A DNA stretch of 64,000 bases from Corynebacterium sp. ES2730-CONJ (GCF_024834055.1 NZ_JANUXZ010000002.1:335799-399798); one strand, 5' to 3'; positions 44,994-58,481 are shown, numbered from the stretch's first letter. Numbers and translations are program-made. The notes: generated by a model from the letters alone, not told the origin.

Positions 44994-47008
44994 TACTTGT
45001 AATTCCTTGTCATCAGAGGGATCGCTTCGAATTCGAGTGGTTCAGCGTGGCGGATGAATTCACCTTCGTGTTCACCCGGAGCCCATGCCGAAACGAAGCA
45101 CCAATTCTCATCGTCGCGCTCAGCTTCACCCTCAGGCGAGAGGTGATCGTCACGGAAGTGAGCACCGCAGGACTCATCGCGGTCGAGAGCATCGACGCAC
45201 ATAAGTTCACCGAGATCGATATAGTCGGCGACGCGGGCTGCATATTCCAACACCTGGTTGAGTTCATCAGCGCGACCGGTGACGTGCATATTGGCCCAGA
45301 ATTCGCGACGCAGTGCGCGGATTTCTTCGATGCCCTTCTTGAGACCATCGATTTCACGTGCCACACCGCAATAGCGGTAGAGAATAGCACCGAGCTTGCG
45401 GTGATAATACTCAGGGCCGTGAGGATCGTTACCCTTAATATTCATGAGGCGATGGATACGGTCAGCGGCTCGCTGAACGGCAGCTTGAGCCTCTGGGGCA
45501 TCTGCTGGAAGTCGCTCTTCACCGAGGTGATGGGCGAGGAAATTCGGAACAGTAAACGGAAGGGTGAACCACCCGTCAACGGAAGCCGAGAGTAGAGAGT
45601 TTGCACCCAAACGGTTAGCGCCGTGATAGGTCCACGAGCACTCGCCAGCGGCGAAGAGACCCTCGATGGAGGTCATTTCGTTGTAATCGGTCCACAAACC
45701 GCCCATGGTGAAGTGGCAGGTTGGAGCGATACGCATAGGTGAGGTGAAGGGATCTTCACCAATGGTCTCTTCGTACATTTGGAAGAGGTTGGAGTAGCGC
45801 TCGCGCACTGTATCGGCCCCGAGACGCTCAATCGCATCGCGGAAGTCGAGGTAGGCGGAGTTATGCAGCGGTCCAACACCCAGGCCCTTATTGATCTGCT
45901 GCGAAATAGCACGGGAAGCCACGTCGCGGGGAACCAGGTTGCCGAAGGCAGGGTAGCGACGCTCGAGGAAGTAATCTCGCTCGTCCTCTGGGATGGTATT
46001 AGGATCGCGATCATCTTTTTCTACCAAAGGTGACCACACGCGGCCATCGTTACGCAAGGACTCCGACATCAGAATGGTCTTGGACTGCCATTCCGAGTTA
46101 ACGGGCAAACCAGTGGGGTGGAACTGAATGAACGATGGCGATGCGAGATAGGCACCGGCCTCGTAGGCGCGCATGATGGCACCAGCATTCGAGTTAATGG
46201 CCAGGGTAGACATATGGTAAACGTTGCCGTAGCCACCAGTGGCAAGAATAACTGCGTGACCGGTATAAGGAACCAGATCGCCGGTGAGGATATTGCGCAT
46301 CACCAAGCCTTCGCAGCGCTTCTGGCCGTCTTTTTCAGTAACGATCAGATCGACCATCTCGTTGTGAGTGAAGATCTCCACCGATCCGAGATGAATCTGG
46401 CGCTGCAAGGAAGAAGCGGTGGACAGCTGCAGCTGCTGACCTGTTTGTCCACGGGTGTAGTAAGTACGGGAGACCTGCACACCACCGAAGGAGCGGGTGG
46501 CGAGGGCGCCGCCGTATTCGCGAGCGAAGGGGGCACCAATAGCATTCATATGGTCGATCACGCGGACGGACTCATATGCTAGGCGCCAACAGTCGGACTC
46601 ACGACACCGGTAGTCACCACCCTTGACGGTATCTTTAACGTGGCGGTAAGCGCCGTCGTTATCGACCTTCTTACCGCGAGCGGAGTTCACACCGCCCTGC
46701 GCAGCAATCGAGTGCGCACGGCGAGGGGCGTCATGGTAGGTGAAGACCTGCACCTCGTAGCCGAGCTCACCGAGAGCTGCGGCTGCGGCACCACCAGAGA
46801 GTCCGGTACCAACGACGAGGATACGGAATTTACGACGGTTCAGTGGCGAGACCAGCTCCATATGGTCCTTGTGGTACTGCCACATCTCACGGGTGGAAAC
46901 CCCTTTAGGCTCGTGAGATTCCAGGATGGTACCTGGGCGAACGCCTGGCACGATGGATTCGGGGTGACGGAACTCCGGGCGAGTTACGGTTTCAGAGTTA
47001 ATGCTCAT
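44993..47008 (-). CDS. sdhA: succinate dehydrogenase flavoprotein subunit
   Basis: A protein of 671 residues from the ATG at 47008 (MSINSETVTRPEFRHPESI). It has the FAD-binding ILVVGTGLSGGAAAAALGELG, the covalent-FAD His region RRAHSIAAQGGVNSAR, and active-site stretches HPTGLPVN and RIAPTCHFTMGGLWTDY. The large size and the sdhCAB order are those of B-type succinate:menaquinone reductases of Corynebacterium. It is preceded by sdhC with 22 nt between. Confidence 0.96.
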   Translation of the reverse strand: MSINSETVTRPEFRHPESIVPGVRPGTILESHEPKGVSTREMWQYHKDHMELVSPLNRRKFRILVVGTGLSGGAAAAALGELGYEVQVFTYHDAPRRAHSIAAQGGVNSARGKKVDNDGAYRHVKDTVKGGDYRCRESDCWRLAYESVRVIDHMNAIGAPFAREYGGALATRSFGGVQVSRTYYTRGQTGQQLQLSTASSLQRQIHLGSVEIFTHNEMVDLIVTEKDGQKRCEGLVMRNILTGDLVPYTGHAVILATGGYGNVYHMSTLAINSNAGAIMRAYEAGAYLASPSFIQFHPTGLPVNSEWQSKTILMSESLRNDGRVWSPLVEKDDRDPNTIPEDERDYFLERRYPAFGNLVPRDVASRAISQQINKGLGVGPLHNSAYLDFRDAIERLGADTVRERYSNLFQMYEETIGEDPFTSPMRIAPTCHFTMGGLWTDYNEMTSIEGLFAAGECSWTYHGANRLGANSLLSASVDGWFTLPFTVPNFLAHHLGEERLPADAPEAQAAVQRAADRIHRLMNIKGNDPHGPEYYHRKLGAILYRYCGVAREIDGLKKGIEEIRALRREFWANMHVTGRADELNQVLEYAARVADYIDLGELMCVDALDRDESCGAHFRDDHLSPEGEAERDDENWCFVSAWAPGEHEGEFIRHAEPLEFEAIPLMTRNYK

Positions 47009-47030
47009 ATGATTTACCTTTTCGTCCTTC

Positions 47031-47798
47031 TTAGTTCGCGCCGATGAGGCCCAAAGCAATGGATAGCGGAATGGAAATATTACCCACCATCACAGCTGCG
47101 GGAACGATATACGACAGGGCCAAGACCACAGCGCGAGTGCGCTTGCCAGTAACACCCAGATCGGAAATTGCCAGCCAAATGCCGTGGCTTAGGTGCAGGA
47201 ATAGGGTCACCATAGCGATAACGTAGAAAATCGTTACTGGCCAGCGCGAGAAGCTTGCAACCATATTGGCGTAGATCTCACCATGGACGAATACGTCACT
47301 ACTTGCAGGTTCTACACCAGCGGTGAGGTCAAGGATATGGAAGACAATGAACGCCAAGAGCACGATGCCGGTCACCAGCATGGTGCGGGTGGTGAAGGAG
47401 TTCATGCCGCCCATGAGGTTGGTGCGGCGGAATTTTCCGCGGGACTGATTCGAGCGCCTGGTGAGTTCGAAAGCGCCGTAGACATGCAGAATCAGAGCGA
47501 GGAGCAAGACACCGCGGAAGATCCACACGAACCAGCCGTGAGGAACCAGCGGATAGAGAATTTCTTTTTGTAGCCAATGCCCGTAAACATCGATGGGGTG
47601 GCTTCCGTCTTCGTAGAAGGGCAGGAAGATCTTAAGGTTTCCCACCATGTGGAAAACAACGAAACCTGCGAAAATAAGGCCGGTAATGGCCATAGTTAGT
47701 TTTAGCGCCCAGGTTGGGAACTTTGGCCGCTCACGCAGCGGCTTTTCGGTAATTTTACCGTGCGCGAGTGCATCACGGTCAACATTATTAATAGTCAT
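47031..47798 (-). CDS. sdhC: succinate dehydrogenase cytochrome b subunit
   Basis: A protein of 255 residues with five membrane helices and conserved His residues for two b hemes (for example FVVFHMVGNLKIF, ALILHVYGAFEL, FIVFHILDL and LFLHLSHGIW). A single five-helix anchor without SdhD is the hallmark of B-type SDH. It is the first gene of the sdhCAB operon. GGAGGTG lies just upstream of the ATG, and a DtxR-like box is 110 nt upstream. Confidence 0.94.
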   Translation of the reverse strand: MTINNVDRDALAHGKITEKPLRERPKFPTWALKLTMAITGLIFAGFVVFHMVGNLKIFLPFYEDGSHPIDVYGHWLQKEILYPLVPHGWFVWIFRGVLLLALILHVYGAFELTRRSNQSRGKFRRTNLMGGMNSFTTRTMLVTGIVLLAFIVFHILDLTAGVEPASSDVFVHGEIYANMVASFSRWPVTIFYVIAMVTLFLHLSHGIWLAISDLGVTGKRTRAVVLALSYIVPAAVMVGNISIPLSIALGLIGAN

Positions 47799-47862
47799 GG
47801 CACCTCCAGTGTCACCTCCACTTTATTAGGCGTGACCACAGTTTTACCACTCGCACAGCGTG

Positions 47863-47877
47863 GAGGTGATTCACCTC
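47863..47877. promoter_or_regulatory. perfect 15-nt palindrome in the sdhC promoter region
   Basis: GAGGTGA-T-TCACCTC lies about 65 nt before the sdhC start. GGAGGTG also occurs twice more closer to the start, the nearer copy serving as the ribosome binding site. It is possibly an operator; the protein is unknown. The spacing does not fit GlxR (TGTGA-N6-TCACA). Confidence 0.4.
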
Positions 47878-47908
47878 ACATAGCTAAAAATAGCCTCTCA
47901 CCTGCAAA

Positions 47909-47927
47909 TTAGGATAGCCTGACCTGT
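47909..47927. promoter_or_regulatory. DtxR-like box upstream of sdhCAB
   Basis: TTAGGATAGCCTGACCTGT matches the DtxR consensus TTAGGTTAGCCTAACCTAA at 15 of 19 positions by eye, with the core TAGCCT intact. It is 110 nt upstream of the sdhC ATG. SDH is iron- and heme-rich, so iron-dependent control would make sense. The rest of the 47799-48173 gap holds the palindrome and the lpd terminator, no gene. Confidence 0.6.
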
Positions 47928-48128
47928 CGCTCACTTCGGGTAGAGCCCCTCGAGCTGGCTTTATAAGAAAGCCACACCCTTAAAATGCTCTTATTGAAAA
48001 GCGGTGCATACTGCTTCGACCGATAGATGTCCACCCGTTTGGATTCAATCAAAGGACGGATCTTTTTGTAAGCGTCAAAATGACATTGCGTCACTCAGGC
48101 ACCAAAGCCCTGTTCGAGTACACATAAA

Positions 48129-48156
48129 GGGGCGCAATCCTGTGAGATCGCGCCCC
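48129..48156 (-). terminator. terminator-like hairpin after lpd
   Basis: GGGGCGCAATC and GATCGCGCCCC pair over 11 bp with one mismatch, around a 6-nt loop and flanked by AAA/TTT. It lies 17 nt after the lpd stop. The following T-run on the minus strand is short (TTTATGTG). Confidence 0.75.
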
Positions 48157-48173
48157 TTTATCTAAGAGAACCT

Positions 48174-49595
48174 TTAAAGGTTAATCATGTGACCCATAGT
48201 TCCCTCACAGGCTTCTTTCATCGCCTCCGAAAGGGTGGGGTGCGTATGCACATTGCGCCCGATTTCTTCCGCCGTAAGGTCGAAGCGCTGAGCTAAGGTC
48301 AGCTCCGGCAACAGCTCCGAGACATTAGCGCCAACCATATGCGCTCCAAGGAGTTCACCGAATTCACCATCGGCGATGACCTTAACGAAACCAGCCGATT
48401 CCGCCAGACCTTGGGCCTTACCATTGGCACTAAAGGGGAAGGTTGCTACCTTGATCTCCCGGTCAGAGAATTTCTCCTTCGCCTGCTCTTCGGTATAACC
48501 GAATGAGGCGACCTGGGGGTTGCAGAATGTTGCCCGTGGCATCATCATATAATCACCCAGCTCTTGGGTTGGAGCCCCTGCAATGGTTTCAGCTGCCACC
48601 ACACCTTGTGCTTCAGCAACGTGAGCCAATTGTAATTTCGCGGTCACATCGCCAATGGCATAAATACCCTTAATATTCGTACGCATGCGCTCGTCAATGG
48701 CAATAGCACCACGATCGGTTAATTTCACGCCAGTCTTCTCTAAACCGAAGCCTTCGGTGCGCGGGGCGAAACCAATAGAGACCATGCATCGATCGGCTTT
48801 AATGGTATCGGAGGAAGAACCATCTTTAGATTCCACGGACACTTCTACGCCATGGTCCCCGCCGAGATCTTTGATCGCGGTGGTCTTATGTCCGGTAAGG
48901 AGCTTGACACCTAGCTTCTTATATTGCTTGGCAATCTCCTTAGACACGTCCTGATCCTCATTAGGCAGAACGCGGTCCATAAATTCCACGATGGTGACAT
49001 CGACACCATAGTTGGCCAGTACATAAGCGAATTCCATGCCGATAGCACCGGCACCCACAATCACAATGGACTTGAGCTGATCGGCACTTAAGATCTGTTC
49101 TTCATAAGAGACAATATTTCCGCCTAGTTCCACCCCAGGCAAGGAACGGACCACGGAGCCCGTGGCTATAATACAGTCATCGAATGTGAGGGTTTCGCCC
49201 GCTGCTTTACCCTCAGTAATACGGATGGTTGTGGCATCTTCAAAAGAGCCCAAGCCGTCGATCTCGTCGATCTTGTTCTTCTTCATGAGATAATGCACGC
49301 CCTTGACAATGCCTGCAGAAACCTTGCGGGAGCGCGCGTGAGCCACTTGGAAATCAAAGCTAACGTCACCTTCGATACCAAAGGTTTTCTTCTCATGATT
49401 GAAGATATGGGCCACTTCAGCATTCTTTAGCAGCGCTTTGGATGGAATACAGCCAACATTGAGGCAGACCCCGCCCCAATACTGCTTCTCCACCACAGCG
49501 ACTTTCTTGCCGAGCTGAGCTGCGCGGATGGCGGCCACATAGCCACCAGGGCCAGCGCCGAGAACTACTACGTCATAATGTTTAGTCACGCCCAC
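48174..49595 (-). CDS. lpd: dihydrolipoamide dehydrogenase
   Basis: A flavoprotein disulfide reductase of 473 residues, the E3 component of pyruvate and 2-oxoglutarate dehydrogenase complexes. The FAD motif is [14 protein letters not shown]. The redox-active Cys44 and Cys49 lie in [16 protein letters not shown]. The NAD-binding stretch is [17 protein letters not shown], and the catalytic His-Glu is in [11 protein letters not shown]. Length is normal. It is transcribed alone, with a terminator behind it. Confidence 0.96.
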   Translation of the reverse strand: MGVTKHYDVVVLGAGPGGYVAAIRAAQLGKKVAVVEKQYWGGVCLNVGCIPSKALLKNAEVAHIFNHEKKTFGIEGDVSFDFQVAHARSRKVSAGIVKGVHYLMKKNKIDEIDGLGSFEDATTIRITEGKAAGETLTFDDCIIATGSVVRSLPGVELGGNIVSYEEQILSADQLKSIVIVGAGAIGMEFAYVLANYGVDVTIVEFMDRVLPNEDQDVSKEIAKQYKKLGVKLLTGHKTTAIKDLGGDHGVEVSVESKDGSSSDTIKADRCMVSIGFAPRTEGFGLEKTGVKLTDRGAIAIDERMRTNIKGIYAIGDVTAKLQLAHVAEAQGVVAAETIAGAPTQELGDYMMMPRATFCNPQVASFGYTEEQAKEKFSDREIKVATFPFSANGKAQGLAESAGFVKVIADGEFGELLGAHMVGANVSELLPELTLAQRFDLTAEEIGRNVHTHPTLSEAMKEACEGTMGHMINL

Positions 49596-49721
49596 AAGGA
49601 TACGGAAAATTCCGCTGAATGTCGCCTTTTATGCGGGGAAAATGTTTGACCTCCTCACCTAAAGGGGGTAAAGGCTTTCGAGCGAGACTGGATCTTTGAG
49701 GCGCCTGAAGCCTACTAGGGA

Positions 49722-49838
49722 TTAGATGAGACCCAAGATGAGCGCTAGTTCACTCGATGCGGAGGAACCGAAGTGAAGGACGGCTCCGAGGGCGGCGTTG
49801 ATCTGGACGATAATTTGCTCAATAACATTAATGGGCAT
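49722..49838 (-). CDS. candidate 38-residue PorA/PorH-like envelope peptide
   Basis: ATG at 49838 with AAGGAA five bases upstream, stop TAA at 49722. The peptide begins MPINVIEQIIVQINAALGAV and continues with LHFGSSASSELALILGLI. It has no Lys, Arg or Cys, is amphipathic, and carries a Ser-rich turn (FGSSASSE) before a hydrophobic end. This resembles the end of C. glutamicum PorA (FLGASSKWAGAV... LIGLLG), one of the short mycomembrane channel peptides without signal sequence. It sits between lpd and a divergent mycolyltransferase gene, and such peptides are O-mycoloylated on Ser. Homology is by eye only. Confidence 0.55.
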   Translation of the reverse strand: MPINVIEQIIVQINAALGAVLHFGSSASSELALILGLI

Positions 49839-50225
49839 GGTGTTCCTTGCCTACTCGAGGGATCATATATTTAAAAAACAATAGCCGATAAGGGCTCAGA
49901 GTTCTCAACTAGTACCAGCGCTCAAGCGGCCTTCAGCGTTACATCAACAGCTTTGCCCGCGCCTATATAAGCACTTATAAGTGCTTATAAATGCTTATAT
50001 CAAGGTATCAGCGCTTATACCTATACCTGCTATCGCTCATCTACACATGTTATTCACTCGAGTATCATAAGCAACTCTAGTAACATTACTGGTGATACTG
50101 TTGAGCACTGATGGCGCAACCATTAGCGCAGAAATATCGTCTATTCGCCACGTCTCAGCTAACGTTTGAAGCGCTGACAACGATGATATGAGAAGTAAGC
50201 ACAAATACGCTCCCAAAGGATCACT
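49839..50225. other. divergent intergenic region with palindromes
   Basis: 387 nt between the 38-codon frame and the mycolyltransferase gene. It holds the 24-nt palindrome at 49966-49989, TGCTTATA repeats, and an imperfect palindrome GGTATCAGCGCTTATACC at 50004-50021. It must contain both promoters. No gene was seen. Confidence 0.6.
49966..49989. promoter_or_regulatory. 24-nt perfect palindrome, probable operator
   Basis: Half-site TATAAGCACTTA followed by its exact complement. The motif GCTTATA appears again shortly after, within 49992-50000 and 50012-50019. It lies about 130 nt from the 38-codon frame and 240 nt from the mycolyltransferase gene. A dimeric repressor or activator binding several repeats is the simplest reading. 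Confidence 0.6.
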
Positions 50226-51290
50226 ATGAAGTACACGTACCGACGCCTTAGCGCAACACTTTTCGCCCTCGGACTCTTAGGCGCTAGTCCTGCCGTGGCC
50301 GGCACCATAACCCCAGCGCAGCTCGCCGCCAACGCGGCAACCTCGCAGATCACGGTGGGAACGAATACCAATGAGAACCCGCGCTGGCGGAGTGTCGTTG
50401 ACGGCGATCGCGTGGTTGAGATGTGGGCAACCTCTCCAGCTATGGATAATCGCTCGATCCCGGTAGTCGTTATCAAAGCCAGTCAGCCCGCACGCCCCAC
50501 CCTCTACCTACTCAATGGTGGCGACGGTGGAGAGGGACGCGCCAACTGGCTCATGCAAACGGATGCTATCGACTTCTACAAAGAAAAAGATATCAACGTC
50601 GTCATCCCCATGGCCGGACGCTTCTCTTATTATTCCGACTGGGTACAGGACGTTCCCCATCTCGGTGGCAAGCAGCGCTGGGAAACCTTCCTCACCAAAG
50701 AGCTGCCTGGCCCTATCGAGAACCTCTTAGGCGCAAATGGCAAACGCGCTATTGCCGGAATGTCGATGTCTGCAACATCTGCGCTTCTCTTAGCTGAACA
50801 CAATCCGGGATTCTATGACGCTGTAGGCGCCTTCTCTGGCTGCTACGCGTCCTCGAAACCTGCACCCACTGGATTTATTGCACTGACTCTCCAACGTGGC
50901 CAAGCCACTATCGAGCAAATGTGGGGTCCATGGGGCAACCCCACCTGGATCTATAATGATGCCGTGATTAATGCTGAAGGATTACGCAATTCCGAGGTTT
51001 ACGTTTCCAACGGATCCGGACTCGCCGGCGCCTGGGATATGCCCACTGGCCCACGTCTGATTGGCCAAGATCCCTTAATCCAGTCCGTCGGTGCCGCTAC
51101 CACCATTATCGAAGGTGGCGTGATCGAGGCAGCCACCAATGCCTGCACCCACGATCTCAAATCTAAGATGGACAGCTTGAACATCCCCGCGGACTTCAAT
51201 TTCCGCCCCACCGGCACCCACTCGTGGGGTTATTGGCAAGATGACCTGCGCAACTCTTGGGTAACCTTCGAGCGCGCCTTCAATTCTTAA
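50226..51290 (+). CDS. mycolyltransferase (antigen 85 / Cmt family)
   Basis: A secreted alpha/beta hydrolase of 354 residues with a signal peptide (1-25, ending AVAG). The nucleophile is Ser180 in IAGMSMSATSALLL, and the catalytic His is in GTHSWGYWQDDL. LYLLNGGDGGEGRANW and GRFSYYSDW are typical of the antigen 85 family. It moves mycolic acids between trehalose mycolates, arabinogalactan or proteins in the outer envelope, so the organism makes mycolic acids. Which acceptor it prefers cannot be read from sequence. A strong terminator follows. Confidence 0.93.
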   Translation: MKYTYRRLSATLFALGLLGASPAVAGTITPAQLAANAATSQITVGTNTNENPRWRSVVDGDRVVEMWATSPAMDNRSIPVVVIKASQPARPTLYLLNGGDGGEGRANWLMQTDAIDFYKEKDINVVIPMAGRFSYYSDWVQDVPHLGGKQRWETFLTKELPGPIENLLGANGKRAIAGMSMSATSALLLAEHNPGFYDAVGAFSGCYASSKPAPTGFIALTLQRGQATIEQMWGPWGNPTWIYNDAVINAEGLRNSEVYVSNGSGLAGAWDMPTGPRLIGQDPLIQSVGAATTIIEGGVIEAATNACTHDLKSKMDSLNIPADFNFRPTGTHSWGYWQDDLRNSWVTFERAFNS

Positions 51291-51306
51291 AAGCTCGAAC
51301 CGACCA

Positions 51307-51353
51307 TTCGACCCCAGCCCCTGTAGTGAGAAGGGGGCTGGGGTCGAATTTTT
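51307..51353 (+). terminator. intrinsic terminator of the mycolyltransferase gene
   Basis: TTCGACCCCAGCCCC (51307-51321) pairs perfectly with GGGGCTGGGGTCGAA (51334-51348), 15 bp with a 12-nt loop, followed by TTTTTC. It starts 17 nt after the stop. Confidence 0.96.
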
Positions 51354-51437
51354 CTATCCGTTTGATTGCCGCCCTCCGTCGCGTTGGGTAGCCTGACACT
51401 AGCTCTTTACTCGCTCGTCAGAAGGCCCATATCACCT

Positions 51438-55794
<4,357 letters not shown>

Positions 55795-56658
55795 ATGAAG
55801 GGCATCATTCTTGCCGGCGGCTCAGGTACCCGCCTCTACCCCATTACCCAAGGCATTTCGAAACAATTGATGCCCATCTATAACAAGCCTATGATCTACT
55901 ACCCACTCTCAACACTGATGAGTTCGGGCATGAAAGAGATCCTCGTTATTACGACTCCTCTCGATATCGAGCACTTTCGTCGCCTCTTAGGCGACGGCAG
56001 CCACCTCGGAATCAGCATTAGCTATGCTATCCAGGATCAACCGCGGGGGCTCGCGGATGCTTTTCGCATTGGCGCTGACTTTATCGGAAACGATGATGTT
56101 GCATTAGTGCTCGGTGATAATATTTTCCACGGCTCCCAGCTGACTGAGCGCCTCTCAAGCATCAGCTCAGTTAATGGCGGAATAGTCTTCGCCTATGAGG
56201 TCAGAGATCCCCAGCGCTATGGAGTGGTGACCTTTGATGATCAAGGGCGCGCCACCTCCATTGAGGAGAAACCCGCTGCGCCGCAGTCGAATTTCGCAGT
56301 GGTAGGTCTCTACTATTACGACAACCGGGTGGTGGAGATTGCGCAGTCCATCACCCCTTCGCAGCGCGGCGAATTAGAAATTACCGCGATTAACCAGGCC
56401 TATTTACAGGCTGGTCATCTTAACGTGGTCAAATTGGCTCGAGGTGACGTATGGCTCGATACTGGCACCTTCGATTCCATGAGCGAAGCTAGCTCCTATG
56501 TTGAGGTTTTGGAAAAACGCACAGGGATTGTCATCGGATCCCCCGAAGCCACTGCTTACCATCAGGGCTTCATTAGTGCCGAGGAATTAAAGCATCTAGC
56601 GCAGCGTCGATACGCGAAATCAGGTTATGGCGCCCTCCTGCTTAATACGTTGAAATAA
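55795..56658 (+). CDS. rmlA: glucose-1-phosphate thymidylyltransferase
   Basis: A nucleotidyltransferase of 287 residues that makes dTDP-glucose from dTTP and glucose-1-phosphate. It has the signature KGIILAGGSGTRLYPITQGI, the Lys in SKQLMPIYNKPMIYYPLSTL, and VLGDNIFHG with the metal Asp. It starts directly after the rmlCD stop, so rmlB-rmlCD-rmlA form one operon. It ends 47 nt before the DsbA-like gene. Confidence 0.96.
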   Translation: MKGIILAGGSGTRLYPITQGISKQLMPIYNKPMIYYPLSTLMSSGMKEILVITTPLDIEHFRRLLGDGSHLGISISYAIQDQPRGLADAFRIGADFIGNDDVALVLGDNIFHGSQLTERLSSISSVNGGIVFAYEVRDPQRYGVVTFDDQGRATSIEEKPAAPQSNFAVVGLYYYDNRVVEIAQSITPSQRGELEITAINQAYLQAGHLNVVKLARGDVWLDTGTFDSMSEASSYVEVLEKRTGIVIGSPEATAYHQGFISAEELKHLAQRRYAKSGYGALLLNTLK

Positions 56659-56705
56659 CAGACGCTGATAAACTTGGACAAACCCTAACAGAGAAAGATT
56701 CATCC

Positions 56706-57605
56706 ATGGCAACACCTATTCATCCGCCCGCGAAGCAATCGGCTTTCGCCAGCGTATCTCCGGCGATCTGGGCGCTTGTTATTACCCTCATCGCCGTCGC
56801 CGGTCTCGCCGGCTATGCCTTAGGCTATAACAAAGGTAGTAGCGAACCTGCCATAGCTCCAGCTGAGACGATCAGCACCACAGCTGCGGCCCCGACGAGC
56901 GTCGACCCCAATCCCGCAACTGAGGCTGCTCCTGCTGGTGCTGAGGTTAGTCCTGGTAGCCAGGCTATTGCCCCCAATACGGATAGTGCTACTATCGACG
57001 CCACCATGTACGGACCTGGGGCTGAAGTGAAACGCGCTGAGGATATCATGAATGTCCACCGCCGCAATCCAGCCGATCCCTTTGCTATTGGAGCCCTCGA
57101 CGCACCCGTAGTCATCAGCGAATTCTCCGATCTTGAGTGCCCCTTCTGTGCGCGCCACGCTAATGAGACCCATCCTAAAATTATGCAGGAGTATGTGAAT
57201 AAGGGATTGGTGCGTATTGAGTGGAATGACTTCCCTATTAATGGTGATCACTCGATCGCAGCCGCTAAAGCTGCTCGCGCTGCTGCGGCTCAGGGTAAAT
57301 TCCATGAATTCTTAGCCGCCCTGTTCACTGCCTCGCAATCTGTCCCGGGTCACCCCCACAACACCATAGAGAATTTTATGGATTTCGCACGTCAAGCAGG
57401 AGTGCCCGATTTAGATAAATTCAAACAAGAAGCGATGGACGCCACCTTCGACGAGGCTGTTGACCAGGCCCGCAGCTATGGGGCTTCTTTGGGAATCACG
57501 GGCACCCCAGGATTTGTTATTGGTGGGCAGTTCGTCAACGGCGCTCAACCATTTGAAATTTTCAAACAAGTTATCGACGCCGAGCTAGAAAAGGCTAAGA
57601 ATTAA
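56706..57605 (+). CDS. membrane-anchored DsbA-like thiol-disulfide oxidoreductase
   Basis: A protein of 299 residues with one N-terminal membrane helix (about 19-40), an Ala/Pro/Thr-rich linker (45-100) and a thioredoxin-fold domain. Its redox motif CPFC is at 145-148 (FSDLECPFCARHAN), with a cis-Pro in TGTPGFVIGGQ. It probably forms disulfides in exported proteins. The CcdA-like gene follows at 6 nt, so the two are likely one redox unit. Confidence 0.9.
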   Translation: MATPIHPPAKQSAFASVSPAIWALVITLIAVAGLAGYALGYNKGSSEPAIAPAETISTTAAAPTSVDPNPATEAAPAGAEVSPGSQAIAPNTDSATIDATMYGPGAEVKRAEDIMNVHRRNPADPFAIGALDAPVVISEFSDLECPFCARHANETHPKIMQEYVNKGLVRIEWNDFPINGDHSIAAAKAARAAAAQGKFHEFLAALFTASQSVPGHPHNTIENFMDFARQAGVPDLDKFKQEAMDATFDEAVDQARSYGASLGITGTPGFVIGGQFVNGAQPFEIFKQVIDAELEKAKN

Positions 57606-57611
57606 ACGATC

Positions 57612-58445
57612 GTGATTGATTTTGGATTACTGGGCGCCTTCCTCGGAGGCGTCCTTGCCTTACTCAGCCCCTGTTCAGCACTTTTACTCCCAGCATTTTT
57701 CGCCTATGCATTTAGCGCGCCTGCACAGCTTTTAAGCCGCACAGGGGTATTTTTCCTCGGATTGCTGGCAGTTCTCGTCCCCTTAGGAGCGGGGGCCGGA
57801 ACCCTCGGGAGCTTTCTGAACACCTACCGTCACGAGCTCATTGTCTACGGGGGCGTCCTCATTTGCATCATGGGAGTAATTAGCTTCTTTGGAGGAGGAT
57901 TTCGACTAGGTCCTCGAGCTGCAGTCACAGGACGTGGGTATCCAGCGACGTTTTTCCTCGGAGCCATCTACGGCTTCTCGGGGTTCTGCGCCGGCCCTCT
58001 CCTAGGTGCTGTGCTCACCACAGCCGTGGTGGGTGGTAGCGCCCTCTACGGAGCGCTCATCCTTGCCGTCTATGCTCTTGGAATGACCGTTCCCCTCATA
58101 TGTTTAGCGCTAGTATGGGAGCGTTTTGATATGAGTTCACGATCGTGGTTGCGCGGCCGGACGCTGATATGTGGTCCTCTTCGCCTGAATACAATGTCGA
58201 TGCTTTCCGGGCTTCTCTTTATAGGCATTGGACTGCTCTTCATCTTCAGCAAAGGCACAACGCATCTTCCGTCCGCAATAAGCATTGATACTCAAGCTGA
58301 GATTCAAGGATGGATTGTTGTCAACCTTGGTCCCATCTCGGATGTCCTCGTCCTTCTCGGGTGTGCGCTCCTGGTAGCCTTAGGACTGATCATTTATATT
58401 CTGAAAAAATCTCCCGCCACGAGCACCAGCGAGCGTGAGAAGTAG
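57612..58445 (+). CDS. CcdA-like membrane thiol-disulfide transporter
   Basis: A protein of 277 residues from a GTG start with six to seven helices. The paired cysteines are in GGVLALLSPCSALLLPAFF and GFSGFCAGPLLGAVL. It is a second CcdA-type protein besides the one at 4308-5117. Pairing with a DsbA-like protein suggests service to disulfide formation or repair rather than cytochrome c. A strong terminator follows. Confidence 0.87.
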   Translation: MIDFGLLGAFLGGVLALLSPCSALLLPAFFAYAFSAPAQLLSRTGVFFLGLLAVLVPLGAGAGTLGSFLNTYRHELIVYGGVLICIMGVISFFGGGFRLGPRAAVTGRGYPATFFLGAIYGFSGFCAGPLLGAVLTTAVVGGSALYGALILAVYALGMTVPLICLALVWERFDMSSRSWLRGRTLICGPLRLNTMSMLSGLLFIGIGLLFIFSKGTTHLPSAISIDTQAEIQGWIVVNLGPISDVLVLLGCALLVALGLIIYILKKSPATSTSEREK

Positions 58446-58481
58446 AAAAGGAGACATTCCCTTGGGGAAAGTCTCCTTTTT
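58446..58481 (+). terminator. intrinsic terminator of the dsbA-ccdA pair
   Basis: AAAAGGAGAC (58446-58455) pairs with GTCTCCTTTT (58471-58480), with an inner TTCCC/GGGAA pairing. The T-run TTTTT closes it. It begins directly at the stop codon. Confidence 0.93.

Noticed and set aside
47909..48094. Minus-strand frame of 61 codons upstream of sdhC
   Set aside because: Its end lies on the DtxR-like box and promoter region of sdhC; no homology or start signal.
51388..51406. DtxR-like sequence before the prolyl oligopeptidase gene (GGGTAGCCTGACA core)
   Set aside because: Only about 12 of 19 positions fit the consensus and the arms are not symmetric.
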